A stretch of DNA of 64,000 nt, taken from NCBI GenBank assembly GCA_902605865.1, contig CACLEJ010000003.1, forward strand, positions 1 to 64,000, given 5' to 3'. The notes under the pieces were generated by a model that did not search any database, had not been told where the DNA came from, and saw only the letters and a list, made by a program, of their open reading frames with translations. A program made the position numbers and the translations under genes. This stretch comes from an uncultured Pelagibacteraceae bacterium. Its GTDB lineage: Bacteria > Pseudomonadota > Alphaproteobacteria > Pelagibacterales > Pelagibacteraceae. Positions 1-8,692 of this stretch are shown one piece after another. Position 1 is the first letter of the stretch; every line of letters starts with the position of its first letter.

Positions 1-186
1 GTAATTCTGAGATATTAATCTAGGTGCTAAAATATTTTTTTTAATTAATATTTTGTTAACAGCATCGTATTCTAACAAATTACTTTTTTTGTTTTTTACA
101 CAATGAACAAGAATATTTTTTTTTCCTCTATAAAAATTTCTAAATGATGCATCTCCAGTAAGTTTTTTTAGCTTATTTAAATTCAT
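1..186 (-). CDS. Aminoglycoside/choline-kinase-like phosphotransferase (AmgK family), N-terminal part only
   Basis: The minus strand is open from an ATG at 186 to the window edge, giving 62 residues. The N-terminus contains TGDASFRNFYR, the glycine-rich start typical of AmgK-type kinases (COG3178-like; usual form GDASFRRY). In other bacteria AmgK phosphorylates N-acetylmuramate or N-acetylglucosamine at C1 during peptidoglycan recycling, and the gene often lies beside tsaE. Here the start overlaps the end of tsaE by 14 bases, which implies translational coupling. The catalytic part lies outside the window, so the substrate cannot be judged. The family call is fairly firm and the function is inferred. 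Confidence 0.75.
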   Translation of the reverse strand, partial: MNLNKLKKLTGDASFRNFYRGKKNILVHCVKNKKSNLLEYDAVNKILIKKNILAPRLISQNY

Positions 187-652
187 TAATTATTTTTTTG
201 TTTTTAGAAATTATTGTAAGATAACGCTCAGTATAATTTTTATTATATTTAAATATTAAACTAATACTATTTTTAATTTTAAATTTTTTAATTATTTCAG
301 GCCATTCAACTAAGGTTATTTGTTTTTTTAAATTTTCTTGGACACCTAAATTAATAAGCTCGCTTTCATTTTTAATTCTGTATAAATCGCAGTGCTTTAT
401 TAAAATTTTTTTTATCTGATACTCATTAGTAATATTAAAAGTAGGACTGGGAACTTCTGATATTACCTGTCTATTAATTCTTTGAAGAGAATTTATAATG
501 TATTTTGTGAAAGTAGTTTTTCCTACTCCTAGATTACCAGTTAAAAGTATTAAATCTCCTAAATTAATGAGCTTAGAAAGTCTTTCAGCTACAAGTTTAG
601 TATCTTTTTCTTTAGAAATATTTATTTTGCCACTTCTAGTAGCGATAAGCAT
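173..652 (-). CDS. tsaE: tRNA t6A37 biosynthesis ATPase TsaE
   Basis: The 159-residue protein has a Walker A motif GNLGVGKTT at residues 39-47, followed by the TsaE landmarks PSPTF (69-73), HCDLYR (87-92) and LVEWPE (114-119). TsaE is the ATPase partner of TsaB/TsaD in making N6-threonylcarbamoyladenosine at tRNA position 37, in the cytoplasm. Length is normal for the family. The ATG at 652 lies inside the end of ahcY (17-base overlap), and the stop overlaps the next gene, so ahcY, tsaE and the kinase gene look like one transcript. TsaB and TsaD are not in the window. Confidence 0.93.
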   Translation of the reverse strand: MLIATRSGKINISKEKDTKLVAERLSKLINLGDLILLTGNLGVGKTTFTKYIINSLQRINRQVISEVPSPTFNITNEYQIKKILIKHCDLYRIKNESELINLGVQENLKKQITLVEWPEIIKKFKIKNSISLIFKYNKNYTERYLTIISKNKKIINEFK

Positions 653-1922
653 GAGGCTTGTATGGTCCCTCTGGTGTTACACTTATATAGTCAGCTTGCT
701 CTTTTGATAGTGGTGTTAATTTTGCACCAACTTTTTCTAGGTGAAGCCGTGCCACTTTTTCATCTAAGTGTTTAGGAAGCACATAAACTTTATTTTCATA
801 GTTATCTGAATTATTCCAAAGCTCAATTTGAGCAATAACCTGGTTTGTAAATGATGCACTCATAACAAAACTTGGGTGACCAGTTCCACAACCTAAATTC
901 ACAAGTCTTCCTTCAGCTAACAATATTAATCTTTTATCATCTGGGAATGTTATTTCATGAACTTGGGGTTTTACTTCATCCCATTTATAGTTTTTTAAAG
1001 CCTCAACTTGTATTTCATTATCAAAGTGACCGATATTACATAGAATAGATCTATCTTTCATAGCTCTCATATGATCTGCTGTTACTACATCTTTGTTTCC
1101 AGTTGCAGTTACAACAATATCTGCTTGACCTATCATTTCATCCATCAAAACCACTTCGTAACCTTCCATAGCTGCTTGCAATGCACAAATAGGGTCAGTT
1201 TCAGTTACTAATACTCTTGCTCCACTTTGTCTTAAAGAAGCTGCACTACCTTTTCCAACATCACCAAAGCCCGCAACGATTGCAACTTTTCCTGACATCA
1301 TTACATCAGTAGCTCTTTTAATCCCATCAACTAAACTCTCTCTACATCCATATAGGTTATCAAATTTTGATTTTGTAACTGAGTCATTTACATTAATTGC
1401 TGGCACTAACAATTGACCTTGTTCTTCCATTTTTTTAAGTGCCAAAACACCTGTTGTTGTTTCCTCACTTAATCCTTTTACGCCTTTTAATAAATCTTTA
1501 TAATCCTTATGCATAAGAGCAGTGAGATCTCCACCATCATCTAAAATCATATTAGGTATCCAATCTTTTTTACCTTCAATAGTTTGTTTAACACACCACC
1601 AGTATTCTTCCTCTGTTTCACCTTTCCAAGCAAATACTGGAATACCAGCTTTTGCAATCGCTGCTGCTGCGTGATCTTGTGTTGAAAATATATTGCATGA
1701 GGACCATCTACATTCTGCACCCAAATCAACTAAAGTTTCAATCAAAACTGCTGTCTGAATTGTCATATGAAGACAACCTAAAATTCTTGCTCCTTTAAGA
1801 GGATTCTTGCCTTTATATTCAGCTCTAACTGCCATTAATCCTGGCATTTCAGTCTCAGCTAAAGAGATTTCTTTTCTTCCAAATTCTGCTTCGTTAATAT
1901 TTTTTACTTTATAATCTGTCAT
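636..1922 (-). CDS. ahcY: Adenosylhomocysteinase (S-adenosylhomocysteine hydrolase)
   Basis: Reversibly splits S-adenosylhomocysteine into adenosine and homocysteine, keeping methyl-transfer reactions from stalling. The 428 residues are full length. HMT (52-54), [13 protein letters not shown] (76-88), DDGGD (128-132) and [11 protein letters not shown] (179-189) form the substrate pocket. GFGDVGKG (218-225) is the NAD-binding loop, and the C-terminus ends in the usual KPHAYRY, which closes over NAD of a neighbouring subunit. It lies 42 bases downstream of the chvG stop and overlaps tsaE by 17 bases. I looked for an SAH or SAM riboswitch in the 42-base gap and found none. Confidence 0.97.
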   Translation of the reverse strand: MTDYKVKNINEAEFGRKEISLAETEMPGLMAVRAEYKGKNPLKGARILGCLHMTIQTAVLIETLVDLGAECRWSSCNIFSTQDHAAAAIAKAGIPVFAWKGETEEEYWWCVKQTIEGKKDWIPNMILDDGGDLTALMHKDYKDLLKGVKGLSEETTTGVLALKKMEEQGQLLVPAINVNDSVTKSKFDNLYGCRESLVDGIKRATDVMMSGKVAIVAGFGDVGKGSAASLRQSGARVLVTETDPICALQAAMEGYEVVLMDEMIGQADIVVTATGNKDVVTADHMRAMKDRSILCNIGHFDNEIQVEALKNYKWDEVKPQVHEITFPDDKRLILLAEGRLVNLGCGTGHPSFVMSASFTNQVIAQIELWNNSDNYENKVYVLPKHLDEKVARLHLEKVGAKLTPLSKEQADYISVTPEGPYKPHAYRY

Positions 1923-1964
1923 AAGGTAGGGCTTGTAGCAACTTTATTTATATTAATCAACTTT

Positions 1965-3467
1965 TCATTGGGTCGCCGGGAAAATTATTTCAACTTTTGC
2001 ACCTTTCTCTTTATTATTTTCAGCTTTAATTTGTCCATTATGCAATTCAACTAAGTTTTTCACTATATTTAGGCCTAAGCCAGAGTGTTCTCCAAAATTT
2101 TTAGGTCTATTGCTGTAAAATCTATTGAAAATTTTATTCGTATCCTTCTCACTAAAACCGGTCCCCTCATCAATTACAATAAGTCTTGGCTTACCTTCTT
2201 TGTCTTTACTGACCTCTACTATAATTTCTTGATTCTCATCGCTAAAAGAAATTGAATTTTCAAGTAAATTTGCAATAATTTGCTCTATCCTATTGTTAAT
2301 ACCAAGTATAAAATAATTCTCAGATCCATTAGACTTTAATCTTATTTGTATTTTTTTCTTTGAATTATAAATATTGTTAAAATCATCAACTACAGATTTT
2401 GCTATATCCTTTATATCAATTTTTTGCATTGTTTCTGTGGAAATTACTGCCTCATCTTTAAGCATTTGAGAATAATCAGTAATTAATCTTTCTATTCTCT
2501 CAACATCATGAGAGACGATATTAATTAATTTTTCTCTTTTAGTTTTATCTTCTGTTTCTGAAATTATCTCAGATGCACTTTTCAATGAAGCAAGGGGGTT
2601 TCTAATTTCATGAAGTAGGTCTGTTGAATAATTTTCAGCAGTTGCAATTCTTTTATTTAATTCACTAGTCATTTCATCTAGAGATTTTGATAATATTCCT
2701 AATTCATCATTTCTTGTCTTAACCCTTTCTATATCTGTTTTTTCGTTACTTTTATCTTTTATGATTTTTGTATAAGTAACTAAATTTTTTATGGGTTTTA
2801 AAAAATATCTATTTAAGACATACGAAAAAATAATGATAACCAAAAGTACCACAAGAGCTGTTCTGATAATAAAGTTCTCTCTCTCTTCAATTTGTGCAAT
2901 TATATTATCAGCATTTTCAGATATAAGAATATAACCATCATTACTCAAATAATTAATACTCTTAATACTAAAAACAAAAAACTGTTCTTGGATTTTTTTT
3001 AAATTAGTTAAAGATGTTTTAGATCCTGATAAAAAATATTTATTAAGATCTTCATCGAAAATTGTTTCATTTTTGTTTTCTTGATTATTAAAATTATTCT
3101 CACTTGATTGTTCATTTAATTCTTCAATTAATAACGTTGAGGATGGAATAGATCTTGTATCTCCAATCCAATTTAGCTTATCATCAAAAAATATTACTCT
3201 ATCTAGTTTTTCAAAATAAGGAAATCGGGATTTTTTTGAAAATAAAAATTCGCTTATTCCATATTCATTTAATTTTATATTTGATTTTTCAAGATTTAAT
3301 ATTGTTTGAGTGATTATATCTGTATGATTTTTTTGTTTTTCATTAATCAAATTTTTTTGAATAGCACCTAAGTAAAAGAAAGTGATTATTATTATAAATA
3401 TGAAGACTACTAGATTAATAAAAAGAAATTTCTGTAATATAGAGAGATTTTTTAGTATTTTTCCCAT
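1965..3467 (-). CDS. chvG: Sensor histidine kinase, ChvG-like
   Basis: A 500-residue membrane kinase. Transmembrane segments lie near residues 13-34 and 200-219, with a roughly 165-residue periplasmic sensor between them. A HAMP-like linker follows, then the phospho-acceptor His286 in LLHEIRNPLASL, and an ATPase domain with an N box (NLLENSISFS), DEGTGFS and GLGLNIV. It lies 5 bases after the response regulator gene, so the two form a pair. The ChvG/ExoS assignment rests on domain layout and on the ChvI-like partner. In rhizobia this system responds to acid and envelope stress; its signal in SAR11 is unknown. The periplasmic part is rich in Asn, Glu and Ser. Confidence 0.82.
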   Translation of the reverse strand: MGKILKNLSILQKFLFINLVVFIFIIIITFFYLGAIQKNLINEKQKNHTDIITQTILNLEKSNIKLNEYGISEFLFSKKSRFPYFEKLDRVIFFDDKLNWIGDTRSIPSSTLLIEELNEQSSENNFNNQENKNETIFDEDLNKYFLSGSKTSLTNLKKIQEQFFVFSIKSINYLSNDGYILISENADNIIAQIEERENFIIRTALVVLLVIIIFSYVLNRYFLKPIKNLVTYTKIIKDKSNEKTDIERVKTRNDELGILSKSLDEMTSELNKRIATAENYSTDLLHEIRNPLASLKSASEIISETEDKTKREKLINIVSHDVERIERLITDYSQMLKDEAVISTETMQKIDIKDIAKSVVDDFNNIYNSKKKIQIRLKSNGSENYFILGINNRIEQIIANLLENSISFSDENQEIIVEVSKDKEGKPRLIVIDEGTGFSEKDTNKIFNRFYSNRPKNFGEHSGLGLNIVKNLVELHNGQIKAENNKEKGAKVEIIFPATQ

Positions 3468-3472
3468 AATAA

Positions 3473-4177
3473 TTATTTAACATTCCATCTATATCCACTT
3501 CCATATCTTGTTTCAATTGCTGAAAAATCACTATCTACCTTTTTAAATTTTTTTCTTATTCTTTTCACATGACTATCAATGGTCCTATCTTCTATGTCTG
3601 TGTCTTCTCTATAAGCTACATCCATGAGTAAGGCTCTCTCTTTAATCATTCCTGGTCTTTTTGCTAACTCCTCAACAATTTTAAATTCTGTTGTAGTCAG
3701 TTTATCAGGCAATTGTTTACCACCCCACTCACATTCAAGTTGGGAAGGATCTAATTTTAACTTACCATGAGAAATTACATTTTTATTTTCTTCGATATTA
3801 ATATCTTTATCTTTTTTTCTTAATTGTACTTTAATTCTTTCAACTAAAACTTTGGTTGAAAATCCTCCAGTTTTACCAACAAAGTCATCTGCACCGAGTT
3901 TTAAACCACTAACCTCGTCAGTTACTTCATCTTTAGAAGTTAAAAAAATAACTGGCATAGAAGTTTTTTTTCTAAGTTTTCTTAGAAGTTCTTCACCATC
4001 CATTCTTGGCATTTTAATATCAATCACAGCAAGATCAGGTGGTGTTCTTGATAATCCAACAAGAGCATTTTCACCATCAATATAAGTTTGAACTTTAAAA
4101 CCTTCCTTTTCTAAAGCCATCTGGACAGATGTTAATAGATTCCGATCATCATCTACTAACGCAATTGTTTGTGACAT
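3473..4177 (-). CDS. chvI: OmpR-family response regulator, ChvI-like
   Basis: A 234-residue regulator with a receiver domain followed by a winged-helix DNA-binding domain. The acidic pair lies at residues 9-11, the phospho-acceptor is Asp53 in VIDIKMPRMDG, and the conserved Lys is residue 82 in FLTSK. The C-terminal half carries DSHVKRIRKKFKK and RYGSGYRW, the OmpR-type recognition helix and wing. It is upstream of and adjacent to the kinase gene on the same strand. The receiver closely resembles ChvI of alphaproteobacteria. Its target genes cannot be told from this window. Confidence 0.85.
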   Translation of the reverse strand: MSQTIALVDDDRNLLTSVQMALEKEGFKVQTYIDGENALVGLSRTPPDLAVIDIKMPRMDGEELLRKLRKKTSMPVIFLTSKDEVTDEVSGLKLGADDFVGKTGGFSTKVLVERIKVQLRKKDKDINIEENKNVISHGKLKLDPSQLECEWGGKQLPDKLTTTEFKIVEELAKRPGMIKERALLMDVAYREDTDIEDRTIDSHVKRIRKKFKKVDSDFSAIETRYGSGYRWNVK

Positions 4178-4227
4178 AAATTAGAATAAAAATACTAAAT
4201 TGTTCAGATTAGGGCAATTGTTTGTTT

Positions 4228-7002
4228 TCAATGAAGTTCGCCCCAATTTTCTCCAATATTCACATCGACTAAAAGAGGTATTGAAAATGAGTGAAGTTCA
4301 CTATTTTTAACACTCAACATCAAATCCTTTATTAATTTACTACTTTTTTTTGTTTCTTTTGAACTTTCCTCAAAAATTAACTCATCGTGTATCTGCAACA
4401 ACATTTTTAAACTATTATTTTTATTATTGGAGATTTCTTTATTTATCCTGATCATTGCTAATCTCATTATCTCTGATGCCGACCCTTGAATTGGAGCATT
4501 TATCGCTGCCCTCTCTTGAAAATTTCTTATATTAAAATTTTTATCGTTAATTCCAGTGAGATGTGTTTTTCTTCCAAATATATTACTTACATAGCCACTT
4601 TTTCTACAAAAATTCACAGTTGTTTTCATATAATCTTTTATTTCTGGAAATTTTTTAAAATAAGAATTTAAAAATTCTTCTGCTTCATTGTTTGAAACAT
4701 TGATTTGTTTGGCTAAACCATATTGTGATATGCCATAAATAATCCCAAAGTTGATTGCTTTTGCTTTTCTTCTTGTTTCTGAGTCAATTTTATTAATTTC
4801 TTTTCCAAAAACCTGACTAGCTGTCAAAGTATGAATATCCTCATTATTTAAGAATGCCTTTTTTAGTTGTTTTACGTCCGCTAGATCTGCCAAAATTCTC
4901 ATTTCAACTTGATTGTAGTCTGCTGAAATCAATTTATTATTTTTTTCAGAAACAAAGGCTTTTCTTATATCCTTGCCATCATCTGATTTTATTGGAATAT
5001 TTTGTAAATTCGGGTCACTTGATGCAAGCCTACCTGTTGTAGTAGCTGCTAACAGAAAAGATGTATGCACTCTTTTAGTATTTTGATTAATATGTTCTGG
5101 TAATGCATCTGAGTAAGTATTTTTAAGTTTACTAATTTGTCTCCATTCTAAGATGAGTTTTGGAAATTGATAACCCTTAAAAGCTAAATCTTCTAAAACT
5201 GAAGCACTGGTAGCAAAACTACCTTTTTTTGTTTTTTTTAAAGCTGCTATTTTTAAATCGTTATACATTATTTCACCAAGTTGCTTAGTTGATCCAATGT
5301 TAAATGTTTTCTTTGAAATCTTAAAAATAGATTTTTCTAATTTTTCAATTTTAGTTGTAAATTTTGAAGACAGTTTGTTTAGTGAAGATTTATCAAGTTT
5401 AATCCCTTTTATCTCCATCTCTGCTAATATTTTTATTAGAGGTTTTTCAAATAACTCATAAATATTTAATAATTTTTCTGCTTTTAATGATTTTAAAAAA
5501 ATTTTGTACAATCTAAATGTAATATCTGCATCTTCAGCCGCATAATCTTTAGCCTCAGATATATTAACTTCTGAAAAATTAAGTTGTTTTTTTCCCGTAC
5601 CAACTAAATCTTTATATTTTATAGTTTTGTGACCTAGATGGATCTCTGAAAGTGTATCCATATTATGCCTATTTTTACCAGCATCTAGTGTGTAAGACAT
5701 AAGCATAGTATCTTCCATGGAATTCAAAGTGATTCCAAGGTGATAAAAGACAATAAAATCAAACTTAATATTTTGTCCTACTTTTTTAATACTCTCATCC
5801 TCTAAATAATTCTTTAAAATACTTAAGACTTTTTTTTCGTCAAGATTGTTTCCACTAACGTGATTTAATGGAATGTAACATGCATTTCCAATTCTGTTAG
5901 AGATTGAAATACCTACTAATTTTGCTGTGTGAGGGTCTAATGAGGTTGTTTCAGTATCTATTGCAAATTCACCTATTTCCTCAGATTGTTTCATCAAATC
6001 TTCAATCTCCTTCTCATTTTTAATTAATTGATAATTTTTTTTCTTAATTTCTGTTGTTTTTTCTGAATTTTTATCAATATCTTTAGTTACAAGGTTATTT
6101 GTGTCTCCATACTTTGAGATAGCAGAACTTAATAGCCTATTAAATTCCATTTCTCTTAGAAAAGTATAAAGCTTATCTTGATCAACACTTTTTAGTATGA
6201 ATTCTTCAATTTTATTTTTTACAGGTACATTTTTTTTTAATGTAACTAATTTTTTGCTAATAATTGCATCATCTTTGTTATTTATTAAAGTTTCTCTTCT
6301 TTTATTTTGTTTTATTTTTGATGCATTTTTTAATAAATTTTCTAAAGTTCCATATTGATTTATCAATTCAGCAGCAGTTTTAACTCCTATACCAGGTACA
6401 CCAGGCACGTTATCTGTGCTATCACCAGCTAAAGATTGGACATCTATTACTTTTTCTGGAGTAACTCCAAATTTATTGTGGACATCGTCTTGATTTATAA
6501 ATTTGTTCTTCATTGGGTCATAAATTCTCACTCCTTTTTTATAAAGCTGCATTAAATCTTTGTCTGAAGAAACAATTGTTACCTTTGCACCTAAGTCTAA
6601 AATTTTTTCTACATATGTTGCAATTAAATCATCTGCCTCATAATTAATTAATTCAATCGAAGGTAAATTAAAGGCTTTTACAGATTGCCTGATGTATTCA
6701 AATTGAGGAATTAGATCGTCAGGTGCATCAGATCTATTTCCTTTATACTCTGAATATATTTCATTTCTAAAATTTTTTCGTGCTGAGTCAAATATTACAG
6801 CAAAGTGTGTTGGTTTTTCTAAATTATCATCTGATTTAGAGTCTTCCAATAATTTAAAAAGCATATTACAAAAACCGCTAACGGCACCTACTGGCAATCC
6901 ATCGCTTTTTCTAGTTAAAGGAGGAAGGGCATAATATGCTCTAAAAATGTATCCCGAACCATCTATTAAGTAAAAATGGTCACTTTTTTTAATTTTCTCC
7001 AT
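4228..7002 (-). CDS. polA: DNA polymerase I
   Basis: A 924-residue, three-domain enzyme for Okazaki-fragment processing and repair synthesis. Residues 1-300 are the 5'-3' exonuclease, with LINYEADDLIATY near 118-130 and GVPGIGVKTA near 201-210. The 3'-5' exonuclease keeps its metal-binding residues: Asp349 and Glu351 in AIDTETT, Asp415 in NIKFDF, and Tyr487/Asp491 in YAAEDAD. Proofreading is therefore probably active, unlike in some bacterial PolA proteins. The polymerase domain has ADYNQVEMRILA, RRKAKAINFGIIYG and QIHDELIF. It lies 50 bases upstream of chvI on the same strand and is divergent from the ABC ATPase gene. Confidence 0.97.
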   Translation of the reverse strand: MEKIKKSDHFYLIDGSGYIFRAYYALPPLTRKSDGLPVGAVSGFCNMLFKLLEDSKSDDNLEKPTHFAVIFDSARKNFRNEIYSEYKGNRSDAPDDLIPQFEYIRQSVKAFNLPSIELINYEADDLIATYVEKILDLGAKVTIVSSDKDLMQLYKKGVRIYDPMKNKFINQDDVHNKFGVTPEKVIDVQSLAGDSTDNVPGVPGIGVKTAAELINQYGTLENLLKNASKIKQNKRRETLINNKDDAIISKKLVTLKKNVPVKNKIEEFILKSVDQDKLYTFLREMEFNRLLSSAISKYGDTNNLVTKDIDKNSEKTTEIKKKNYQLIKNEKEIEDLMKQSEEIGEFAIDTETTSLDPHTAKLVGISISNRIGNACYIPLNHVSGNNLDEKKVLSILKNYLEDESIKKVGQNIKFDFIVFYHLGITLNSMEDTMLMSYTLDAGKNRHNMDTLSEIHLGHKTIKYKDLVGTGKKQLNFSEVNISEAKDYAAEDADITFRLYKIFLKSLKAEKLLNIYELFEKPLIKILAEMEIKGIKLDKSSLNKLSSKFTTKIEKLEKSIFKISKKTFNIGSTKQLGEIMYNDLKIAALKKTKKGSFATSASVLEDLAFKGYQFPKLILEWRQISKLKNTYSDALPEHINQNTKRVHTSFLLAATTTGRLASSDPNLQNIPIKSDDGKDIRKAFVSEKNNKLISADYNQVEMRILADLADVKQLKKAFLNNEDIHTLTASQVFGKEINKIDSETRRKAKAINFGIIYGISQYGLAKQINVSNNEAEEFLNSYFKKFPEIKDYMKTTVNFCRKSGYVSNIFGRKTHLTGINDKNFNIRNFQERAAINAPIQGSASEIMRLAMIRINKEISNNKNNSLKMLLQIHDELIFEESSKETKKSSKLIKDLMLSVKNSELHSFSIPLLVDVNIGENWGELH

Positions 7003-7052
7003 AATGTAATGATATCTTAATTTTTATAAATGTAATAAATGTATGCCCTCAT

Positions 7053-7982
7053 ATGAATAAAAAAAACGTCTTAACTGTTAAAAACTTGAATAAAGTTTAT
7101 TCAAAAAATGGTTCGAAACAAACGCATGCTCTTAATAATTTAAACTTAGAGGTGAAAGAAGGTGAAATTTTTGGTCTATTAGGACCAAACGGGGCTGGAA
7201 AAAGTACATTTATAAACATATTAGGAGGATCAGTTGTAAAAACTGGTGGTGAAGTTAATGTTTGGGGGTTTAACTTAGATAAAAACCCTAGACAAGTTAG
7301 AGCCTCTATTGGGATTGTTCCACAAGAGGTAAACTTTGATCCATTTTTTAGTCCCAGAAAACTTTTAGAGCTTCAAGCAGGTCTATACGGAATTAGAGAA
7401 AAAGATAGAATTACAGATACTATATTGAAGTTGGTATCATTAGAGGAACAAGCTGACAGTTATGCTAGAGCACTATCTGGTGGTATGAAGAGAAGATTGC
7501 TTGTAGCAAAAGCGATGGTGCATCAACCTCCAATTATTATTTTAGACGAGCCTACAGCAGGAGTTGATGTGGAGCTGAGAAATACATTGTGGGAAAATGT
7601 GAAATCTTTGAACAAACAAGGGGTAACAACAATACTAACAACTCATTACCTTGAGGAAGCGGAAAAAATGTGTGATAGGATTGGTATTCTAAGTGGAGGA
7701 AAATTAGTTGCTTTAGATACAACTAAAAATCTCTTAAAAAAAATTCAAACAAAAATTGTGTATGTCACCACAGATAAAAAAACTAATATTCAAGATAACA
7801 CTTTTGAATCATTAAAAGTTATATCAAATGACGAAAACAAGTTAGTTTTATCATATGAGAAGAGTAAACTGAGCATAGATTCAATAATTTCAGAAATAAA
7901 AAAACAAGATATAAGAATACAAGATATTTCAACTGATGATGGCGATCTTGAAGATCTATTTTTAAGACTTACAAAAAATTAA
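7053..7982 (+). CDS. ABC-2 type transporter ATP-binding subunit, orphan
   Basis: A 309-residue ABC ATPase. Walker A is GPNGAGKS (44-51), the signature is LSGGMKRR (141-148), Walker B is IIILDEP (161-167), and the switch histidine lies in TTHYLEEAE. About 80 residues follow the ATPase core, as in the YadG/CcmA-like exporters. These proteins normally work with an ABC-2 membrane subunit encoded next door (YadH-like), but no permease gene is present on either side: polA is upstream and a regulator gene converges downstream with one base between the stop codons. The substrate is unknown. Confidence 0.85.
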   Translation: MNKKNVLTVKNLNKVYSKNGSKQTHALNNLNLEVKEGEIFGLLGPNGAGKSTFINILGGSVVKTGGEVNVWGFNLDKNPRQVRASIGIVPQEVNFDPFFSPRKLLELQAGLYGIREKDRITDTILKLVSLEEQADSYARALSGGMKRRLLVAKAMVHQPPIIILDEPTAGVDVELRNTLWENVKSLNKQGVTTILTTHYLEEAEKMCDRIGILSGGKLVALDTTKNLLKKIQTKIVYVTTDKKTNIQDNTFESLKVISNDENKLVLSYEKSKLSIDSIISEIKKQDIRIQDISTDDGDLEDLFLRLTKN

Positions 7983-7983
7983 A

Positions 7984-8547
7984 TTATCTAGGAGATCTTT
8001 TAGACAGTATCCTTTGAAGAGTTCTTCTATGCATTTTTAGTCTTCTTGCAGTTTCAGAGACATTTCTGTTACATAACTCAAAAACTCTGTGTATGTGCTC
8101 CCATTTTACTCTATCCGCTGACATTGGGTTTTCAGGTGGGGCTGGTTTTTGATTTGGATCAGCTAAAAGTGCTTTTTCAACATCATCTGCATCCGCTGGT
8201 TTAGCAATATAGTCAATTGCTCCCTCTTTAATTGCTGCAACTGCTGTTGGGATATTACCATATCCAGTTAACATAATAATTCTACTTTTAAGGTTTCCCT
8301 TTTGGATTTCTTTTACTACCTCTAGTCCATTCCCGTCATTCAATCTAAGATCAACAACAGCAAATGCAGGACTTTTTGATTTTACAGTATCAATACCAAT
8401 TTTTACACTCTCAGCTTGTGTAACTATAAAACCTTTTTTTTCCATAGCTCTAGCCAATCTTTGTCTAAATGGATTGTCATCGTCTACGATCAATAGCGAT
8501 TTATCCTCAAAATCACTTATTTTTTGAAGTGTTGGTTGGTTGATCAT
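7984..8547 (-). CDS. regA: Redox-type response regulator, RegA/ActR/PrrA family
   Basis: A 187-residue regulator. The receiver domain has an acidic cluster at residues 22-24 and the phospho-acceptor Asp66 in AVVDLRLNDG. A short linker with four prolines (PAPPENP) leads to a C-terminal Fis-type helix-turn-helix (NVSETARRLKMHRRTLQRIL). That layout is typical of RegA/ActR/PrrA, global regulators of respiration, carbon and redox balance in alphaproteobacteria. The kinase RegB is not adjacent. The gene is divergent from the polyamine operon and convergent with the ABC ATPase gene. Confidence 0.88.
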   Translation of the reverse strand: MINQPTLQKISDFEDKSLLIVDDDNPFRQRLARAMEKKGFIVTQAESVKIGIDTVKSKSPAFAVVDLRLNDGNGLEVVKEIQKGNLKSRIIMLTGYGNIPTAVAAIKEGAIDYIAKPADADDVEKALLADPNQKPAPPENPMSADRVKWEHIHRVFELCNRNVSETARRLKMHRRTLQRILSKRSPR

Positions 8548-8692
8548 AGCCCTTATATGGAAGTGAATTTTAATATTTCAATAGCATTATTTACTTTACA
8601 TTATTAATTTTTTCCCCATAAATGCTGCAATTATGAAACTTGCATACGTGATATGCAGGTTTTTTTTGTAAATTTTTTTTAGAGGTGCAGAT
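8548..8692 (+). promoter_or_regulatory. 5' leader of the polyamine operon with possible attenuator
   Basis: This 145-base gap between regA and the decarboxylase gene contains a terminator-like hairpin (8638-8660) followed by a T-run, ahead of the start codon at 8693. An upstream segment, TGCAA at 8626-8630, can pair with TTGCA at 8640-8644, which would break the terminator stem. The Shine-Dalgarno region AGAGG (8681-8685) is followed by TGCAG (8686-8690), a copy of a terminator-strand segment. Ornithine decarboxylase genes of alphaproteobacteria are known to carry the speF leader RNA, but I cannot show that this sequence matches that family. No clear -35/-10 pair was seen. Confidence 0.45.
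8638..8667 (+). terminator. Intrinsic terminator-like hairpin in front of the decarboxylase gene
   Basis: Bases 8638-8646 pair with 8652-8660 (nine pairs, one of them G-T) around the 5-base loop CGTGA. A T-run at 8660-8667 follows. It points toward the decarboxylase gene and ends about 25 bases before its start codon, so it could end read-through from upstream or act as a regulated attenuator. Confidence 0.6.

Noticed and set aside
1923-1964. Possible SAH or SAM riboswitch in front of ahcY
   Set aside because: The gap is 42 bases; it has a direct repeat of AAGTTG but no stem or pseudoknot resembling known SAM/SAH aptamers.
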